DNA of 64,000 nt from Kitasatospora acidiphila. Lineage in GTDB: Bacteria; Actinomycetota; Actinomycetes; Streptomycetales; Streptomycetaceae. Below the pieces are notes generated by a model, which did no database searches, had not been told where the DNA came from, and saw only the letters and a list, made by a program, of their open reading frames with translations. Positions 34,555 to 43,014 of this stretch are shown piece after piece. The stretch covers positions 62,001-126,000 of the forward strand of contig NZ_VIGB01000001.1 of assembly GCF_006636205.1 (NCBI RefSeq), read 5' to 3'. The translations under genes were made by a program, and so were the position numbers. Every line of letters starts with the position of its first letter. Position 1 is the stretch's first letter.

Positions 34555-35387
34555 ATGGGCGATGAGTTGCTCGACGCCGAGCGGTGCACGCAGGCCGCCG
34601 CCGACCGCAGCGGTGTCACCGTGCGGGCGCTGGTCGGCCTGGCCGAGGTGCGGTGCGCCGCCGAACTGCTCAACCGGGTCTGGCAGGCGCAGCCCCCGGA
34701 GCCGGTGGTGCCGCCTGCGGTGCTGCGGGCGTATGAGTACTCGGGCAACTACCTCGCGGGTGCGTTCCGGGGATCCCGGCTGGTGGCCGCCGCGGTGGGG
34801 TTCCTCAGCCCGGGTGACCGGTTGCACTCCGACGTGCTCGGCGTCCTGCCGGTGAGCGCGGCACCGGGGTCGGCTTCGCGGTCAAGCAGCACCAGCGCGC
34901 CTGGGCGTTGGGCCACGGATTGCACGAGGTGCGCTGGACCTTCGACCCGCTGCTGCGCCGCAACGCCCGGTTCAACCTGCGCAGCCTGGGAGCCGAGGCG
35001 GTGGCCTACCTGCCGGACTTCTACGGACCGTTGAGCGACGGCCTGAACGCCCTGGAGGAGACCGACCGGCTCGCCGTCCACTGGCGCCTCACGTCCGAAC
35101 GGGCAACCCAGGCCGCGCGGCGCCGACTGCCCAAGCCCGACCGGGCGGTGCCGAGCGGCGCCGAACTGGTGGTCGACCACCAGGGCACCCCGGCATCCGC
35201 CACTCCTGATGCCCCCGCCCAACTGGTCGCGGTCCCACCCGACATCGACCTGCTCCGCGCCAACGACCGCCCGGCCGCCGCACACTGGCGCCGCGTGGTG
35301 CGGACCGCGCTGATCACCGCACTGGCGGACGGCTACCGGATCGCCGACTTCACCAGCGACGGCTGCTACCTGCTGCTGCCGCACTGA
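34555..35387 (+). pseudogene. GNAT-like acetyltransferase, frame broken by one missing base
   Basis: From ATG 34555 the frame gives VTVRALVGLAEVRCAAELL, NYLAGAFRGSRLVAAAVGFL and DVLGVLPVSA. At GGGG 34866-34869 it breaks; one frame over it continues VGFAVKQHQRAWALGHGLH, WTFDPLLRRNARFNLRSLG and the stop at 35387. Adding one G gives about 277 residues, the length of the large GNAT proteins in which FDPLxxxNAxFNLxxLGA is conserved. Substrate unknown. Break probably a sequence error. Confidence 0.77.
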
Positions 35388-35439
35388 TCGGACGGCCTTG
35401 CGCCACTTGAGCTGCACGGGACGTGCGATACCGTCGACC

Positions 35440-36090
35440 ATGACCGACATCGATCAGCAGTTGGAGTACTGGGACACCACCGGCGCGGTGAAGACCTTCA
35501 CGCACCCGGTGGCAGCGGAGTGGCTGGCCGGGCTAGGCGACGATGCCCGGGTGCTCGACTACGGGTGCGGGTACGGGCGGTTGGCGGGGCAGCTCCAGGA
35601 GCTCGGCTTCCGCATGATCGAGGGAGTGGACCTCTCCCCCGCCCTGGTCGCCCGGGCTCGCACCACGTGTCCCGGTGCCCGGTTCAGCGTGCTCACCGAC
35701 CCGCCGCGGCTCGATCTCCCGGACGGCGGCACGGACTTGGCCCTGCTGTTCGCCGTTCTCACCTGCATCCCCACCGACGAGGGCCAGTGCGGGGTGGTCG
35801 ATGAACTGCGCCGGGTGCTGCGTCCCGGCGGGCTGCTGTACCTCAGTGACTACTGCCTCCAGCCGGACGAGCGCAACCAGGCCCGCTATGACCGGTTTTC
35901 GGCGAAGTACGGCAGCTACGGCGTCTTCGAGACCGGTGACGGCGCGGTCTGCCGTCACCATGCGCCGGAGTGGCTGGGTGAGTTGCTCGCCGGGTTCGAG
36001 GTGGTCCGCACCCGTGAGATCGACGTCGCCACCATGAACGGCCATCCGGCACGCATCAGTCAGTGGCTGCTCTCCCGAACGGACGCCTGA
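35440..36090 (+). CDS. class I SAM-dependent methyltransferase
   Basis: 216 residues with motif I VLDYGCGYGRLAG, an acidic motif II (IEGVDLSPALV) and post-motif LRRVLRPGGLLYLSDYCL. A small soluble methyltransferase of the UbiE/Methyltransf_11 type; substrate unknown. The 3' end overlaps the convergent acetyltransferase frame by 35 bp. Confidence 0.87.
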   Translation: MTDIDQQLEYWDTTGAVKTFTHPVAAEWLAGLGDDARVLDYGCGYGRLAGQLQELGFRMIEGVDLSPALVARARTTCPGARFSVLTDPPRLDLPDGGTDLALLFAVLTCIPTDEGQCGVVDELRRVLRPGGLLYLSDYCLQPDERNQARYDRFSAKYGSYGVFETGDGAVCRHHAPEWLGELLAGFEVVRTREIDVATMNGHPARISQWLLSRTDA

Positions 36091-36666
36091 ACAGCGCTCG
36101 GTGTGGTCTGCTCCCCGCACACCGCACCGACGCCACCCGGGCCGTGGGCTGCAGCGCCATCGAGTAGATCCGCACCGGCTGCCCCGAGCGTGAGACCGCG
36201 TCCCGCTCATGGGCGAGGCCGGTCTTCTCCGCCACCCGCTGGGACGGCCTGTTCGCCGGATCGATGATGGCGATCAGCCGCTCCACCTCCAGGACGTCGC
36301 GGGCGAGGTCACGGCAGGCGGCGGCCGCTTCGGCGGCCAGGCCCTGCCCCTGGAGCTCGCCCGCACGTGGTAGCCGACCTCGATCTCGGTGACTCCCTCG
36401 ATCAGTTGGGGCGTCAGTCCGCAGTCGCCCACGAACTCGCCGGTCTCCCGCAGGGTCAGCAGCCAGAGGCCGAACCCGCGCTCCTGGTAGAGCCGCTGGT
36501 TCCAGTCGATCCAGCCCTGGGCCTGCCGACGGTCCATCGGCTGCGGGTAGTAGCGCATCACGGCCGGGTCGCCGAGCAGCGCCGCCATGTCGTCGAGGTC
36601 GTGGTCGGTCATCTGACGGGACGCCCGGCGGGCGGTGGGTTCAGGGGTCAGGGGCTCGTGACTCAT
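36056..36666 (-). pseudogene. GNAT acetyltransferase (RimJ-like), frame broken by one missing base
   Basis: MSHEPLTPEPTARRASRQMT starts an N-acetyltransferase of the RimJ/RimL kind (LLGDPAVMRYYPQPMDRRQA, WLLTLRETGEFVGDCGL, EVGYHVRA). Just after this the frame is lost at the CCC run 36359-36361, and continues one frame over as ELQGQGLAAEAAAACRDLA, LIAIIDPANRPSQRVAEKTG and VRIYSMAL. The last ~30 residues beyond YSMAL do not look like the family, so the stop may also be affected. Likely acetylates a small molecule or protein N-terminus. Confidence 0.75.
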
Positions 36667-36689
36667 CCGTCATTGATCCCCCCGGACGC

Positions 36690-37586
36690 CTATCGCCGCT
36701 GCCCGGCTTCCTGCGCGAGGCCCGCGAGGCCCGTGAGGTCGACCGGGTAGTCCTGGCCGAAGTCGGCCGACCGGCTCAGCGGCTCCCAGGCGGCCGCCTC
36801 CTCCAGCTGGCCGCGCGAGTAGTCCTGCGCCATCTGGACGGCACCGGCCCCGAGGAGGAGGTGGGAGGGCAGGTTCGGGTGCTTGACGAGGCGGACCAGG
36901 ATCTCGCCGGCACGGTCGGGGTCACCCGGGGCGGACATGCCGTTGAACAGGCGCACCATCTCGCCCACCGTCGACTCGTACTCCGGTGCGACCTCCGGGA
37001 CCTTCATCGAGGCGCCGGCCCAGTCCGTGGCGAAGCCGCCCGGCTCCACGACCAGGCACCTGATGCCGAACGGCGCGGTCTCGGCCGCCAGCACCCGGGT
37101 GAAGCCGTCCACGGCGAACTTCGCCGCCTGGTAGGACCCGAGCCCGGGGTTGCCGCCGACGCGACCGCCGATGGAGGAGAACTGCACGATCGTCCCGCCG
37201 CCCTGCGCCCGGAGGACCGGGATCGCGGCCGTCGAGACGTTGTAGACGCCCCAGAAGTTGGTTTCGAACTGACGGCGGAAGTCGTCCTCGGACGTGCTCT
37301 CGATCGCCGAGGTGTTGGCGTATCCCGCGTTGTTGACCACCACGTCGACCCTGCCGAACTTCTCCCGCGCCGCGGTGAACGCGGCCCGGGCCGCGGCGGC
37401 GTCGGTGACGTCGAGCGCCACGGGGAGCACGCGGTCGCCGTACTTCTCGACCAGGTCGGCCAGCTGCTCGGGCCGGCGGGCGGTCGCGACGACCTGATCG
37501 CCGGCCGCCAGGGCGGCGCCGGCGAGGGAGCGACCGAAGCCGCGCGAGGAGCCAGTGATGAACCAGGCGTGGGTGTGTGTACTCAT
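36690..37586 (-). CDS. SDR family oxidoreductase
   Basis: 298 residues; cofactor motif TGSSRGFG (NADP type), NNAGYAN, and the catalytic SSIGGRVGGNPGLGSYQAAK with Ser, Tyr and Lys all in place. It resembles the family of oxidoreductases that Streptomyces keeps next to TetR regulators. The divergent TetR gene and three operator-like palindromes argue for repression by that TetR. Confidence 0.9.
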   Translation of the reverse strand: MSTHTHAWFITGSSRGFGRSLAGAALAAGDQVVATARRPEQLADLVEKYGDRVLPVALDVTDAAAARAAFTAAREKFGRVDVVVNNAGYANTSAIESTSEDDFRRQFETNFWGVYNVSTAAIPVLRAQGGGTIVQFSSIGGRVGGNPGLGSYQAAKFAVDGFTRVLAAETAPFGIRCLVVEPGGFATDWAGASMKVPEVAPEYESTVGEMVRLFNGMSAPGDPDRAGEILVRLVKHPNLPSHLLLGAGAVQMAQDYSRGQLEEAAAWEPLSRSADFGQDYPVDLTGLAGLAQEAGQRR

Positions 37587-37594
37587 ACTCCTAG

Positions 37595-37665
37595 CGCAAC
37601 ACAGTTGCGTTATTAGCGCAACCCTGTTGCGGTAACTTTGGACTACTTACCGAAACCTTGTTTCG
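37595..37665. promoter_or_regulatory. three TetR-like operators
   Basis: CGCAACACAGTTGCG (37595-37609), CGCAACCCTGTTGCG (37617-37631) and CGAAACCTTGTTTCG (37651-37665) are perfect inverted repeats with 3-nt centres, 22 and 34 bp apart, filling the gap between the divergent SDR and TetR genes. Confidence 0.75.
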
Positions 37666-37678
37666 TTACGCTGGGGCC

Positions 37679-38389
37679 ATGACCACGGCTGACTTCATAC
37701 GAGCCCGTAGCCCCGAGGCCAAGCGGGCCCGCGAGGATGCGATCCTCGCGGCGGCGGCACACCTGGCGGCCGCGAACGGCGTCCGGGAGGTGACCGTGAC
37801 CGCCATCGCCGACGAAGTCGGCATGCACAAGTCCGCGATGCTGCGCTACTTCGAGACGCGCGAGGACATCTTCCTGCGCCTGGCGGCGAACGCCTGGCAG
37901 GACTGGTCAGCCGAGGTGCGCGGCCGCCTCGATGCCATCACGCCCTGCCTGGCCGCCGGCGGGCCGGTGTGGGACCGGACCGCCCACTCGATCGCCGACG
38001 CCTTGGCCCGGTCACTGGTGGCCCGGCCGCTGTTCTGCGACCTGCTGGCACACACCCCGCTGAACCTGGAACGCAACGTCTCCACCGAGAGCGTCCGGGC
38101 GTTCAAGAAGACCGCCATCGCGGAGGTCACGAAGATCAGTGCCGCCCTGGGCACGGTCACCCCGCTCGGCCCCGACCAGGCGCTCAACGTCGTGACGACC
38201 GCCACCTCGATGGCCGGATCCCTGTGGCAGATGGCCGCGCCCGGCACGCGTCTGCGCGCCTTCTACGAGACCGACCCCGAACTGGCCCACTCCGTCGTCG
38301 ACGTCGAGCCCCGGCTGGCCGACATCCTGGCCGCCCTGCTCACCGGCTACGCCGCCGCTTCGGGGGCGGCGCGGGCACCGGAGCACTGA
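37679..38389 (+). CDS. TetR/AcrR family regulator
   Basis: 236 residues with a HTH (DAILAAAAHLAAANGVREVT, then GMHKSAMLRYFETREDIFL) and helical C-terminal domain. ATG 37679 is chosen; it lies 13 bp after the third palindrome, so binding there would block its own transcription start. It probably represses itself and the divergent SDR gene. Confidence 0.9.
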   Translation: MTTADFIRARSPEAKRAREDAILAAAAHLAAANGVREVTVTAIADEVGMHKSAMLRYFETREDIFLRLAANAWQDWSAEVRGRLDAITPCLAAGGPVWDRTAHSIADALARSLVARPLFCDLLAHTPLNLERNVSTESVRAFKKTAIAEVTKISAALGTVTPLGPDQALNVVTTATSMAGSLWQMAAPGTRLRAFYETDPELAHSVVDVEPRLADILAALLTGYAAASGAARAPEH

Positions 38390-38612
38390 CCAGGCGCTTG
38401 CTCGGCACGGGCCCCTGACCTCGACACAGGCCCCTGCCCAAGCACCTGTTCACCCCAGCCCACCGCCACACCGGCCCGCTCCCCCGCCTGCCCGTACTGC
38501 CGGTGCGGCCTGACGGCGCGCCATACTGACCGTGCATGACCAGTCACCGTACCCACGGCGCTTCCGGTGGGCAGTGGCGGGTAGCCATGCCCGGGCAGGG
38601 AGAGGTGCGGAG

Positions 38613-39056
38613 ATGACGGATCGACAGGTCCCGGGCGGGCGCCGGGCGGCCGGGCAGCTGGAGGGCGTGGTACTGGCCGTGCTCTGGGCAGCCGGCGGCC
38701 CGCTGACCGCGTCCCAGGTGAACACCCTGCTGCCCGGCGACCTCGCCTACACCACGGTGGTCACCATCCTGTCCCGCCTGCACGACAAGGGCACCCTGCG
38801 CCGCGAGCGGGTCGGCCGCGGCTACGCCTACGCCCCGGTGCGGGACGAGGCCGCGCACACCGCCAGCCAGATGCACTCACTGCTGCAGCGCGGTTCGGAC
38901 CGCGGGGCGGTGCTGGCCCGGTTCGTCTCGGACCTCACCGACGAGGACGAGGAACTGGTGCAGCGCCTGCTCGCCGCCCACGTCGACCCGGTCCACGGCG
39001 CCGCGGGCCATGCCGGCACGAGCCACCGCGGCGGCCACGACAACCCGAAGGGCTGA
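38613..39056 (+). CDS. BlaI/MecI/CopY family repressor
   Basis: 147 residues: winged helix LEGVVLAVLWAAGGPLTASQ, YTTVVTILSRLHDKG, RRERVGRGYAYAPV, and the dimerisation helices with MHSLLQRGSDRGAVLARFV. The linker near VxRGYAYAP is where BlaR-type proteases cut related repressors. It is 3 bp upstream of an M56 peptidase gene. In actinobacteria such pairs respond to cell envelope, antibiotic or metal stress. Confidence 0.9.
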   Translation: MTDRQVPGGRRAAGQLEGVVLAVLWAAGGPLTASQVNTLLPGDLAYTTVVTILSRLHDKGTLRRERVGRGYAYAPVRDEAAHTASQMHSLLQRGSDRGAVLARFVSDLTDEDEELVQRLLAAHVDPVHGAAGHAGTSHRGGHDNPKG

Positions 39057-39059
39057 GCA

Positions 39060-40010
39060 GTGGGCCCCAGTTTCCTCGCCCCGCTCATAGTCAGCGGCAC
39101 CCTGGCCCTTGCCGCACCCCGCCTGGCCACCCGGTTGGCGCCCCGCCCGGCCGCCTGGGCGCTCGCCACCGCCGGCGCGTCGGCCGCGACGACCTGGCTG
39201 GGCGCCCTGGCGCTGCTGGCGTTCACCGGCTTCGGGCAGATCCGGGCGGTGGCCGACCGGGGGCTCTGGTCGGTCTGGTACCTGCGCAGCCAGGAGCCGG
39301 TCAGCCGGCTGGGGGCGGGCCTGTGCGGCCTGCTGCTGCTCCTCGGGGTGGCCCTGGTGCTGCGCGCCTCCTGGCGGCGCGGCCGGGTGCTGCTGCAAGC
39401 CCGGCACCGCTGCCGCACCCTGCCGGTCTCCGGCGACCTGGCGGTGCTCGACGATCCGGTCCCCGAGGCGTTCGCACTGCCCGGCGCCCCCGGGCGGGTG
39501 GTGGTGTCAACGGGGATGCTGCGCGTGGTGGCGGGGGTCGAGCTGGCCGCACTGATGGCGCATGAGCGGGCCCATCTGCGCCATCGCCACCACCGCTTCC
39601 TGCTCGCCTACCAGCTGTGCGCCGCCGCCTGCCCGCTGCTGCGCCCGCTGGCGCGGGAGGGTGCCTTCGCCGTCGAGCGCTGGGCGGACGAGGAGGGGGC
39701 CCGGGCGGTCGGCGACCGGGCCGCCATGGCCCGTGCCGTGGGCCGGGCCGCGCTGGCCCGCAAGACCGACCCCGGGCCGCAGGCGCTGCCGGCGGCCACC
39801 GGCGGTCCGGTGCCGCGCCGGATGCGGGCGCTGCTCGCGCCGCCGCCGGCCACCCGCCGGGCGCCGCTGGCCGCCGCCGCGACGCTGGCGCTAGGGTGCC
39901 TGGTCAGCCTCGGGTTCGCCGCGCACACCACGGAGGACCTGTTCCGGGCGGCACGGCACGCGTACGTCCAGCGGCACCCGGGGGCCGGCGCCAACGGCGA
40001 CCGCGACTGA
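39060..40010 (+). CDS. M56 family membrane metallopeptidase (BlaR1-like, no sensor domain)
   Basis: 316 residues from GTG 39060. Three or four membrane spans surround the zinc motif H168-E-R-A-H172, with the downstream AVERWADEEGARAVGD helix supplying the third ligand. No penicillin-binding domain is attached, unlike staphylococcal BlaR1. It probably cleaves the BlaI-like repressor encoded immediately upstream in response to an unknown signal. Confidence 0.9.
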   Translation: MGPSFLAPLIVSGTLALAAPRLATRLAPRPAAWALATAGASAATTWLGALALLAFTGFGQIRAVADRGLWSVWYLRSQEPVSRLGAGLCGLLLLLGVALVLRASWRRGRVLLQARHRCRTLPVSGDLAVLDDPVPEAFALPGAPGRVVVSTGMLRVVAGVELAALMAHERAHLRHRHHRFLLAYQLCAAACPLLRPLAREGAFAVERWADEEGARAVGDRAAMARAVGRAALARKTDPGPQALPAATGGPVPRRMRALLAPPPATRRAPLAAAATLALGCLVSLGFAAHTTEDLFRAARHAYVQRHPGAGANGDRD

Positions 40011-40133
40011 CCGACCGGCCGCACCGGCGCCCGAACCATGGCGCCGCGACCGGCGTCCTCATTCCCAGGACGTCCCGGCTGCCTCGGCCGTCGCTTCCCG
40101 GCCGGAAAGTGACGCGGCCCTGAACACGAACTA

Positions 40134-40146
40134 CTACACGCTGTAG
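40134..40146. promoter_or_regulatory. candidate BlaI-like operator upstream of PAP2 gene
   Basis: CTACACGCTGTAG is a perfect 13-bp inverted repeat (CTACA and TGTAG around CGC), similar in core to BlaI/MecI operators (TACA/TGTA). It lies 124 bp after the M56 stop and 143 bp before the likely PAP2 start. Confidence 0.5.
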
Positions 40147-40288
40147 ATTGACCTTTCGTGCCCGGCCCGGGCGCGACCCGCGAATGGCTCCACGAGCGAT
40201 TCATACTGCCACCGACGGTGCTCGGCGGGCAGGCCTGCCCGCCGAGCAGGTCCGGCTCGCCGTTCACCCCGACGACCAGGACCCGCCC

Positions 40289-41101
40289 ATGACGCTCACG
40301 CCCACCACCCGACCACCGACCGCGGAGGCCGCGGCCGCCCCGGCCGGTAGACCGGGACGCCGCGGCCTGCTGCCCGCCGGCTGGATCCGGGTCGGACGGC
40401 CTGCGTGGTGGGCCGAGCTGGTGCTGATCATCGTGGGCTGGGTGCTCTACAACGACACCCGCAACGCCGTGCCCGGCCAGCGGGACGCGGCGCTGCGGCG
40501 GGCGGGCGAGGTGCTGGGCTTCGAGAAGCACCTGCACCTGAGCTTCGAGCAGTGGGCCAACCACACGGCCGACCACACCACGTGGCTGATCGTCGGGATG
40601 AACTACTACTACGCCACGCTCTACATGGTCGGCCTGATCGGCGTGCTGCTCTGGCTCTACTGGCGCCACCCCGAACAGTACCGGGCCGCACGCACGGCGC
40701 TCTGCGTCACCTCGGGCTCCGCGCTGCTCGGCTTCTACTTCTTCGCGCTGGCCCCGCCGCGCTTCCTGGCCAACGCGGGCTTCATCGACACGGTGGTGAA
40801 GCACCACACCTGGGGCTCCTGGGCGTCCGGTTCGGTGGACACCGTCTCCAACCAGTACGCCGCGATGCCGTCCATCCATGTGGCCTGGGCCTCGTGGTGC
40901 GGCATCGTGATGTTCCGGCTCGCCAAGAACCAGCTGGTGCGGGCGCTGGGTGTGGTGTTCCCGCTGACCACGTTCGCGGTGATCGTCTGCACCGGCAACC
41001 ACTTCGAGGCCGACGCCGTCGCGGGCGCGACGATCGCGTTCCTCGGCTTCGGTGTGCAGCGGCTGCTCACCGGCCGCCCGGCCTTCCCACCCCGCGGCTG
41101 A
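40289..41101 (+). CDS. PAP2 family membrane phosphatase (aureobasidin-resistance/inositolphosphotransferase-like)
   Basis: 270 residues with about six spans after a Pro/Ala-rich soluble start. The PAP2 motifs are SIHVAWASWCG and GNHFEADAVAG, the latter with the active His and Asp. The GMNYYYATLYMVGLIGV helix and the SGSVDTVSNQYAAMPS segment are typical of the inositolphosphotransferase-like (Aur1/PgpB-related) group. It acts on lipid phosphates at the membrane. ATG 40289 is preferred over upstream non-ATG starts, leaving a long leader with a BlaI-like palindrome. Confidence 0.85.
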   Translation: MTLTPTTRPPTAEAAAAPAGRPGRRGLLPAGWIRVGRPAWWAELVLIIVGWVLYNDTRNAVPGQRDAALRRAGEVLGFEKHLHLSFEQWANHTADHTTWLIVGMNYYYATLYMVGLIGVLLWLYWRHPEQYRAARTALCVTSGSALLGFYFFALAPPRFLANAGFIDTVVKHHTWGSWASGSVDTVSNQYAAMPSIHVAWASWCGIVMFRLAKNQLVRALGVVFPLTTFAVIVCTGNHFEADAVAGATIAFLGFGVQRLLTGRPAFPPRG

Positions 41102-41120
41102 CGCACCAGCGCCCGCAGGC

Positions 41121-41154
41121 ATCGCCCTCCCCGGAGACCACCGGGGAGGGCGAT
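41121..41154. terminator. hairpin terminator after PAP2 gene
   Basis: ATCGCCCTCCCCGG (41121-41134) pairs perfectly with 41141-41154 across a 6-nt loop. Confidence 0.8.
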
Positions 41155-41227
41155 GTGCTTTTCGGCGATGTGCCTTTCAGGCGATGTGCCTTTCGGGCAA
41201 TGTGCCTTTCAGGCGATGTGCTTCGCA
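41149..41227. repeat. 16-bp tandem repeat after the terminator
   Basis: Five units of consensus GGCGATGTGCCTTTCA begin at 41149, 41164, 41180, 41196 and 41212; the first is 15 bp and overlaps the right arm of the terminator hairpin. No coding role is evident. Confidence 0.85.
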
Positions 41228-41252
41228 AGACACCAAGGGCGGCAGGGCAGTG

Positions 41253-41846
41253 TCAGACGAGCACCACCGGCGCACCGGTCAGCTCGATGCCGGCGTCCCG
41301 CATCTCGGCCATCGCGGCCTCGGTGCTGTCGTGGGCGACGCCGGCCGTGTAGTCGAGCAGCACCCGGGCTTCGAAGCCGGCCTTGACACCGTCCAGCGCG
41401 GTCGCCTTCACACAGTGGTCGGTGGCGATGCCGACCACGTCGATCTTGCTGACCTGGTGGGCGTGCAGCCAGGCGGCGAGCCCGGTGCCGTCCACCGCCG
41501 CCCCCTCGAAGCCGCTCTTGGAGGCGGAGTGCGCGCCCTTGTAGAACACCTCGTCGACCGCCCCCGACGCCATCGCGGGCTGGAAGGCGGGGTGGAACTC
41601 GCTGCCGGCGCTGCCGGCCACGCAGTGCACGGGGAAGGAGTCGCGGAAGTCCGGGTGGTCGGAGAAGTGTCCGCCCGGGTCGATGTGGTGATCACGGGTG
41701 GCCACCACGTGCGCGTACCGCGCGCCCCGGGCCCGGTTGGCCAGCGCGGCGATCGCACCGGCCCGCTCCGCGCCGCCCTTCACCGGAACGCTCCCTCCTT
41801 CACAGAAGTCCTTCTGTACGTCTACGACGATCAGTGCACGGTGCAC
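41253..41846 (-). CDS. pncA: nicotinamidase (isochorismatase family)
   Basis: 197 residues. The catalytic Asp lies in LIVVDVQKDFCEGGSVP, the metal ligands in TRDHHIDPGGHFSDHPDF, the Lys in VFYKGAHSAS, and the nucleophile in ATDHCVKATALDG. These match nicotinamidase/pyrazinamidase, which turns nicotinamide into nicotinate for NAD salvage. GTG 41846 begins VHRALIVVD. Confidence 0.92.
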   Translation of the reverse strand: MHRALIVVDVQKDFCEGGSVPVKGGAERAGAIAALANRARGARYAHVVATRDHHIDPGGHFSDHPDFRDSFPVHCVAGSAGSEFHPAFQPAMASGAVDEVFYKGAHSASKSGFEGAAVDGTGLAAWLHAHQVSKIDVVGIATDHCVKATALDGVKAGFEARVLLDYTAGVAHDSTEAAMAEMRDAGIELTGAPVVLV

Positions 41847-41966
41847 GTCAGCCCCTTCCGCCCTGGAACCTGAGGTTCCATCCGTGCCCCACCTCTTCCG
41901 GACAGGCGCGGTATCTGACGGGTATTCACCCGACTGGCGGCATCCGGCTGGCGCATCCGGCAACCG

Positions 41967-42782
41967 TCACACACGCCCCGCCCGCGCCCCGCGTACCACC
42001 GGCTGGAAGATGTCACCGAGCGGCGCGCGCCCGCCCGCCGCCCCCACCTCGGCGTACCACTCCCGCCCGAGCAGCAGCCCGAACAGCGGCGCCGGCATCC
42101 GGACCAGCGCCCGCATCACCGGAGCCAGCCGGCCGGTCCCCGACACCTGCGAGCGGTGCGCGGCCAGCGCCCGCTGCTTCTGCCCGGCGTAGCGCCGCAC
42201 GTCGATCCGGTGGGTGATCGCCGACCGCGGCGTGAAGGCGTTGCCCAGCACCTCGGGGTCGTAGCGGAACGGGATGCGCAGCAGCCGGATCGTCCGCACC
42301 AGTCGGGCCACCCCCTCACGCGGCAGCGTGCCCTCCAGTACCCGCCCCACGCCTGCCAGTTCGGCGGCCAGCCGGCCGACCTGGTGCACCTTGACGTGGT
42401 CCTGGTGCCCGTAGCCGCCCGCCGCGTCATAGCTGAGCAGCAGCTCGGCCTTCTCCTCGCACAGGATGGCGGCCAACTTCGCTGCGGCATCGGCCGGTTC
42501 GGCGCGGGCGAAGCGGATGCGATCCGGCGGGTCGGGGTAGAGCACCGGGCCGTGCCCGCTGTCCGCGTAGCCCAGATGCACCACCCGGGCCACACCCAAC
42601 ACCTCGGCGCTGGCCCGCAGTTCGGCCAGCCGCGGCGACTCCCCCGGGCCGCGCTCGCCGATCTGGTCGGTGGCCACCACGACCGCCACCCGGTGCCCCG
42701 CCGCGGCGGCTCGCGCCAACGTGCCGCCGGTCAGCAGCACTTCGTCATCCGGATGGGCGTGGAAAGCCACGACGGTTGCCAT
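41967..42782 (-). CDS. PIG-L family deacetylase
   Basis: 271 residues starting MATVVAFHAHPDDEVLLTGG, with the zinc motif AHPDDE and the second ligand in GYGHQDHVKVHQ. Family members deacetylate GlcNAc-inositol (MshB), mycothiol conjugates or antibiotic amides. The long C-terminal part (FRYDPEVLGNAF, KQRALAAHRSQV) fits the actinobacterial LmbE group. ATG 42782 is chosen at the conserved start. Confidence 0.88.
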   Translation of the reverse strand: MATVVAFHAHPDDEVLLTGGTLARAAAAGHRVAVVVATDQIGERGPGESPRLAELRASAEVLGVARVVHLGYADSGHGPVLYPDPPDRIRFARAEPADAAAKLAAILCEEKAELLLSYDAAGGYGHQDHVKVHQVGRLAAELAGVGRVLEGTLPREGVARLVRTIRLLRIPFRYDPEVLGNAFTPRSAITHRIDVRRYAGQKQRALAAHRSQVSGTGRLAPVMRALVRMPAPLFGLLLGREWYAEVGAAGGRAPLGDIFQPVVRGARAGRV

Positions 42783-42816
42783 GGCGGCATTGTGCCGCAC
42801 CCGGCCGCAAGATCGT

Positions 42817-43014
42817 TCGGCGCGCCTGGAGTTCCGCATGACCAGTGCGGAGTACCAGAGCCTGCTGCGCAGCTACTCGGGCCACCGGGTGCTGGCACCG
42901 GCCGCGCGGGCCGCCCTGCTGGGCTGCCTCGGCAACCTGATCGACCGTCGGCACGGCGGCCGGATCACCAAGCGCTGTCCGACCCGGCTGCTGCTCGCGC
43001 GCCGCCTCAGCTGA
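42817..43014 (+). pseudogene. methyltransferase C-terminal remnant
   Basis: The short frame SAEYQSLLRSYSGHR, AARAALLGCLGNLIDRRHGG, then RITKRCPTRLLLARR corresponds to the last ~60 residues of a class I SAM methyltransferase family in which YxxLLRxxSDHR and GGRxTKRY are conserved. The SAM-binding domain is missing and the sequence upstream belongs to the divergent PIG-L gene region. It overlaps the end of the convergent MBL gene by 8 bp. Probably a leftover. Confidence 0.55.

Noticed and set aside
38613..40010. BlaI-M56 pair as regulators of the beta-lactamase gene at 24.2 kb
   Set aside because: They are 14 kb away, and the lactamase has its own divergent LysR/BlaB pair; no BlaI-like palindrome is seen before the lactamase gene.
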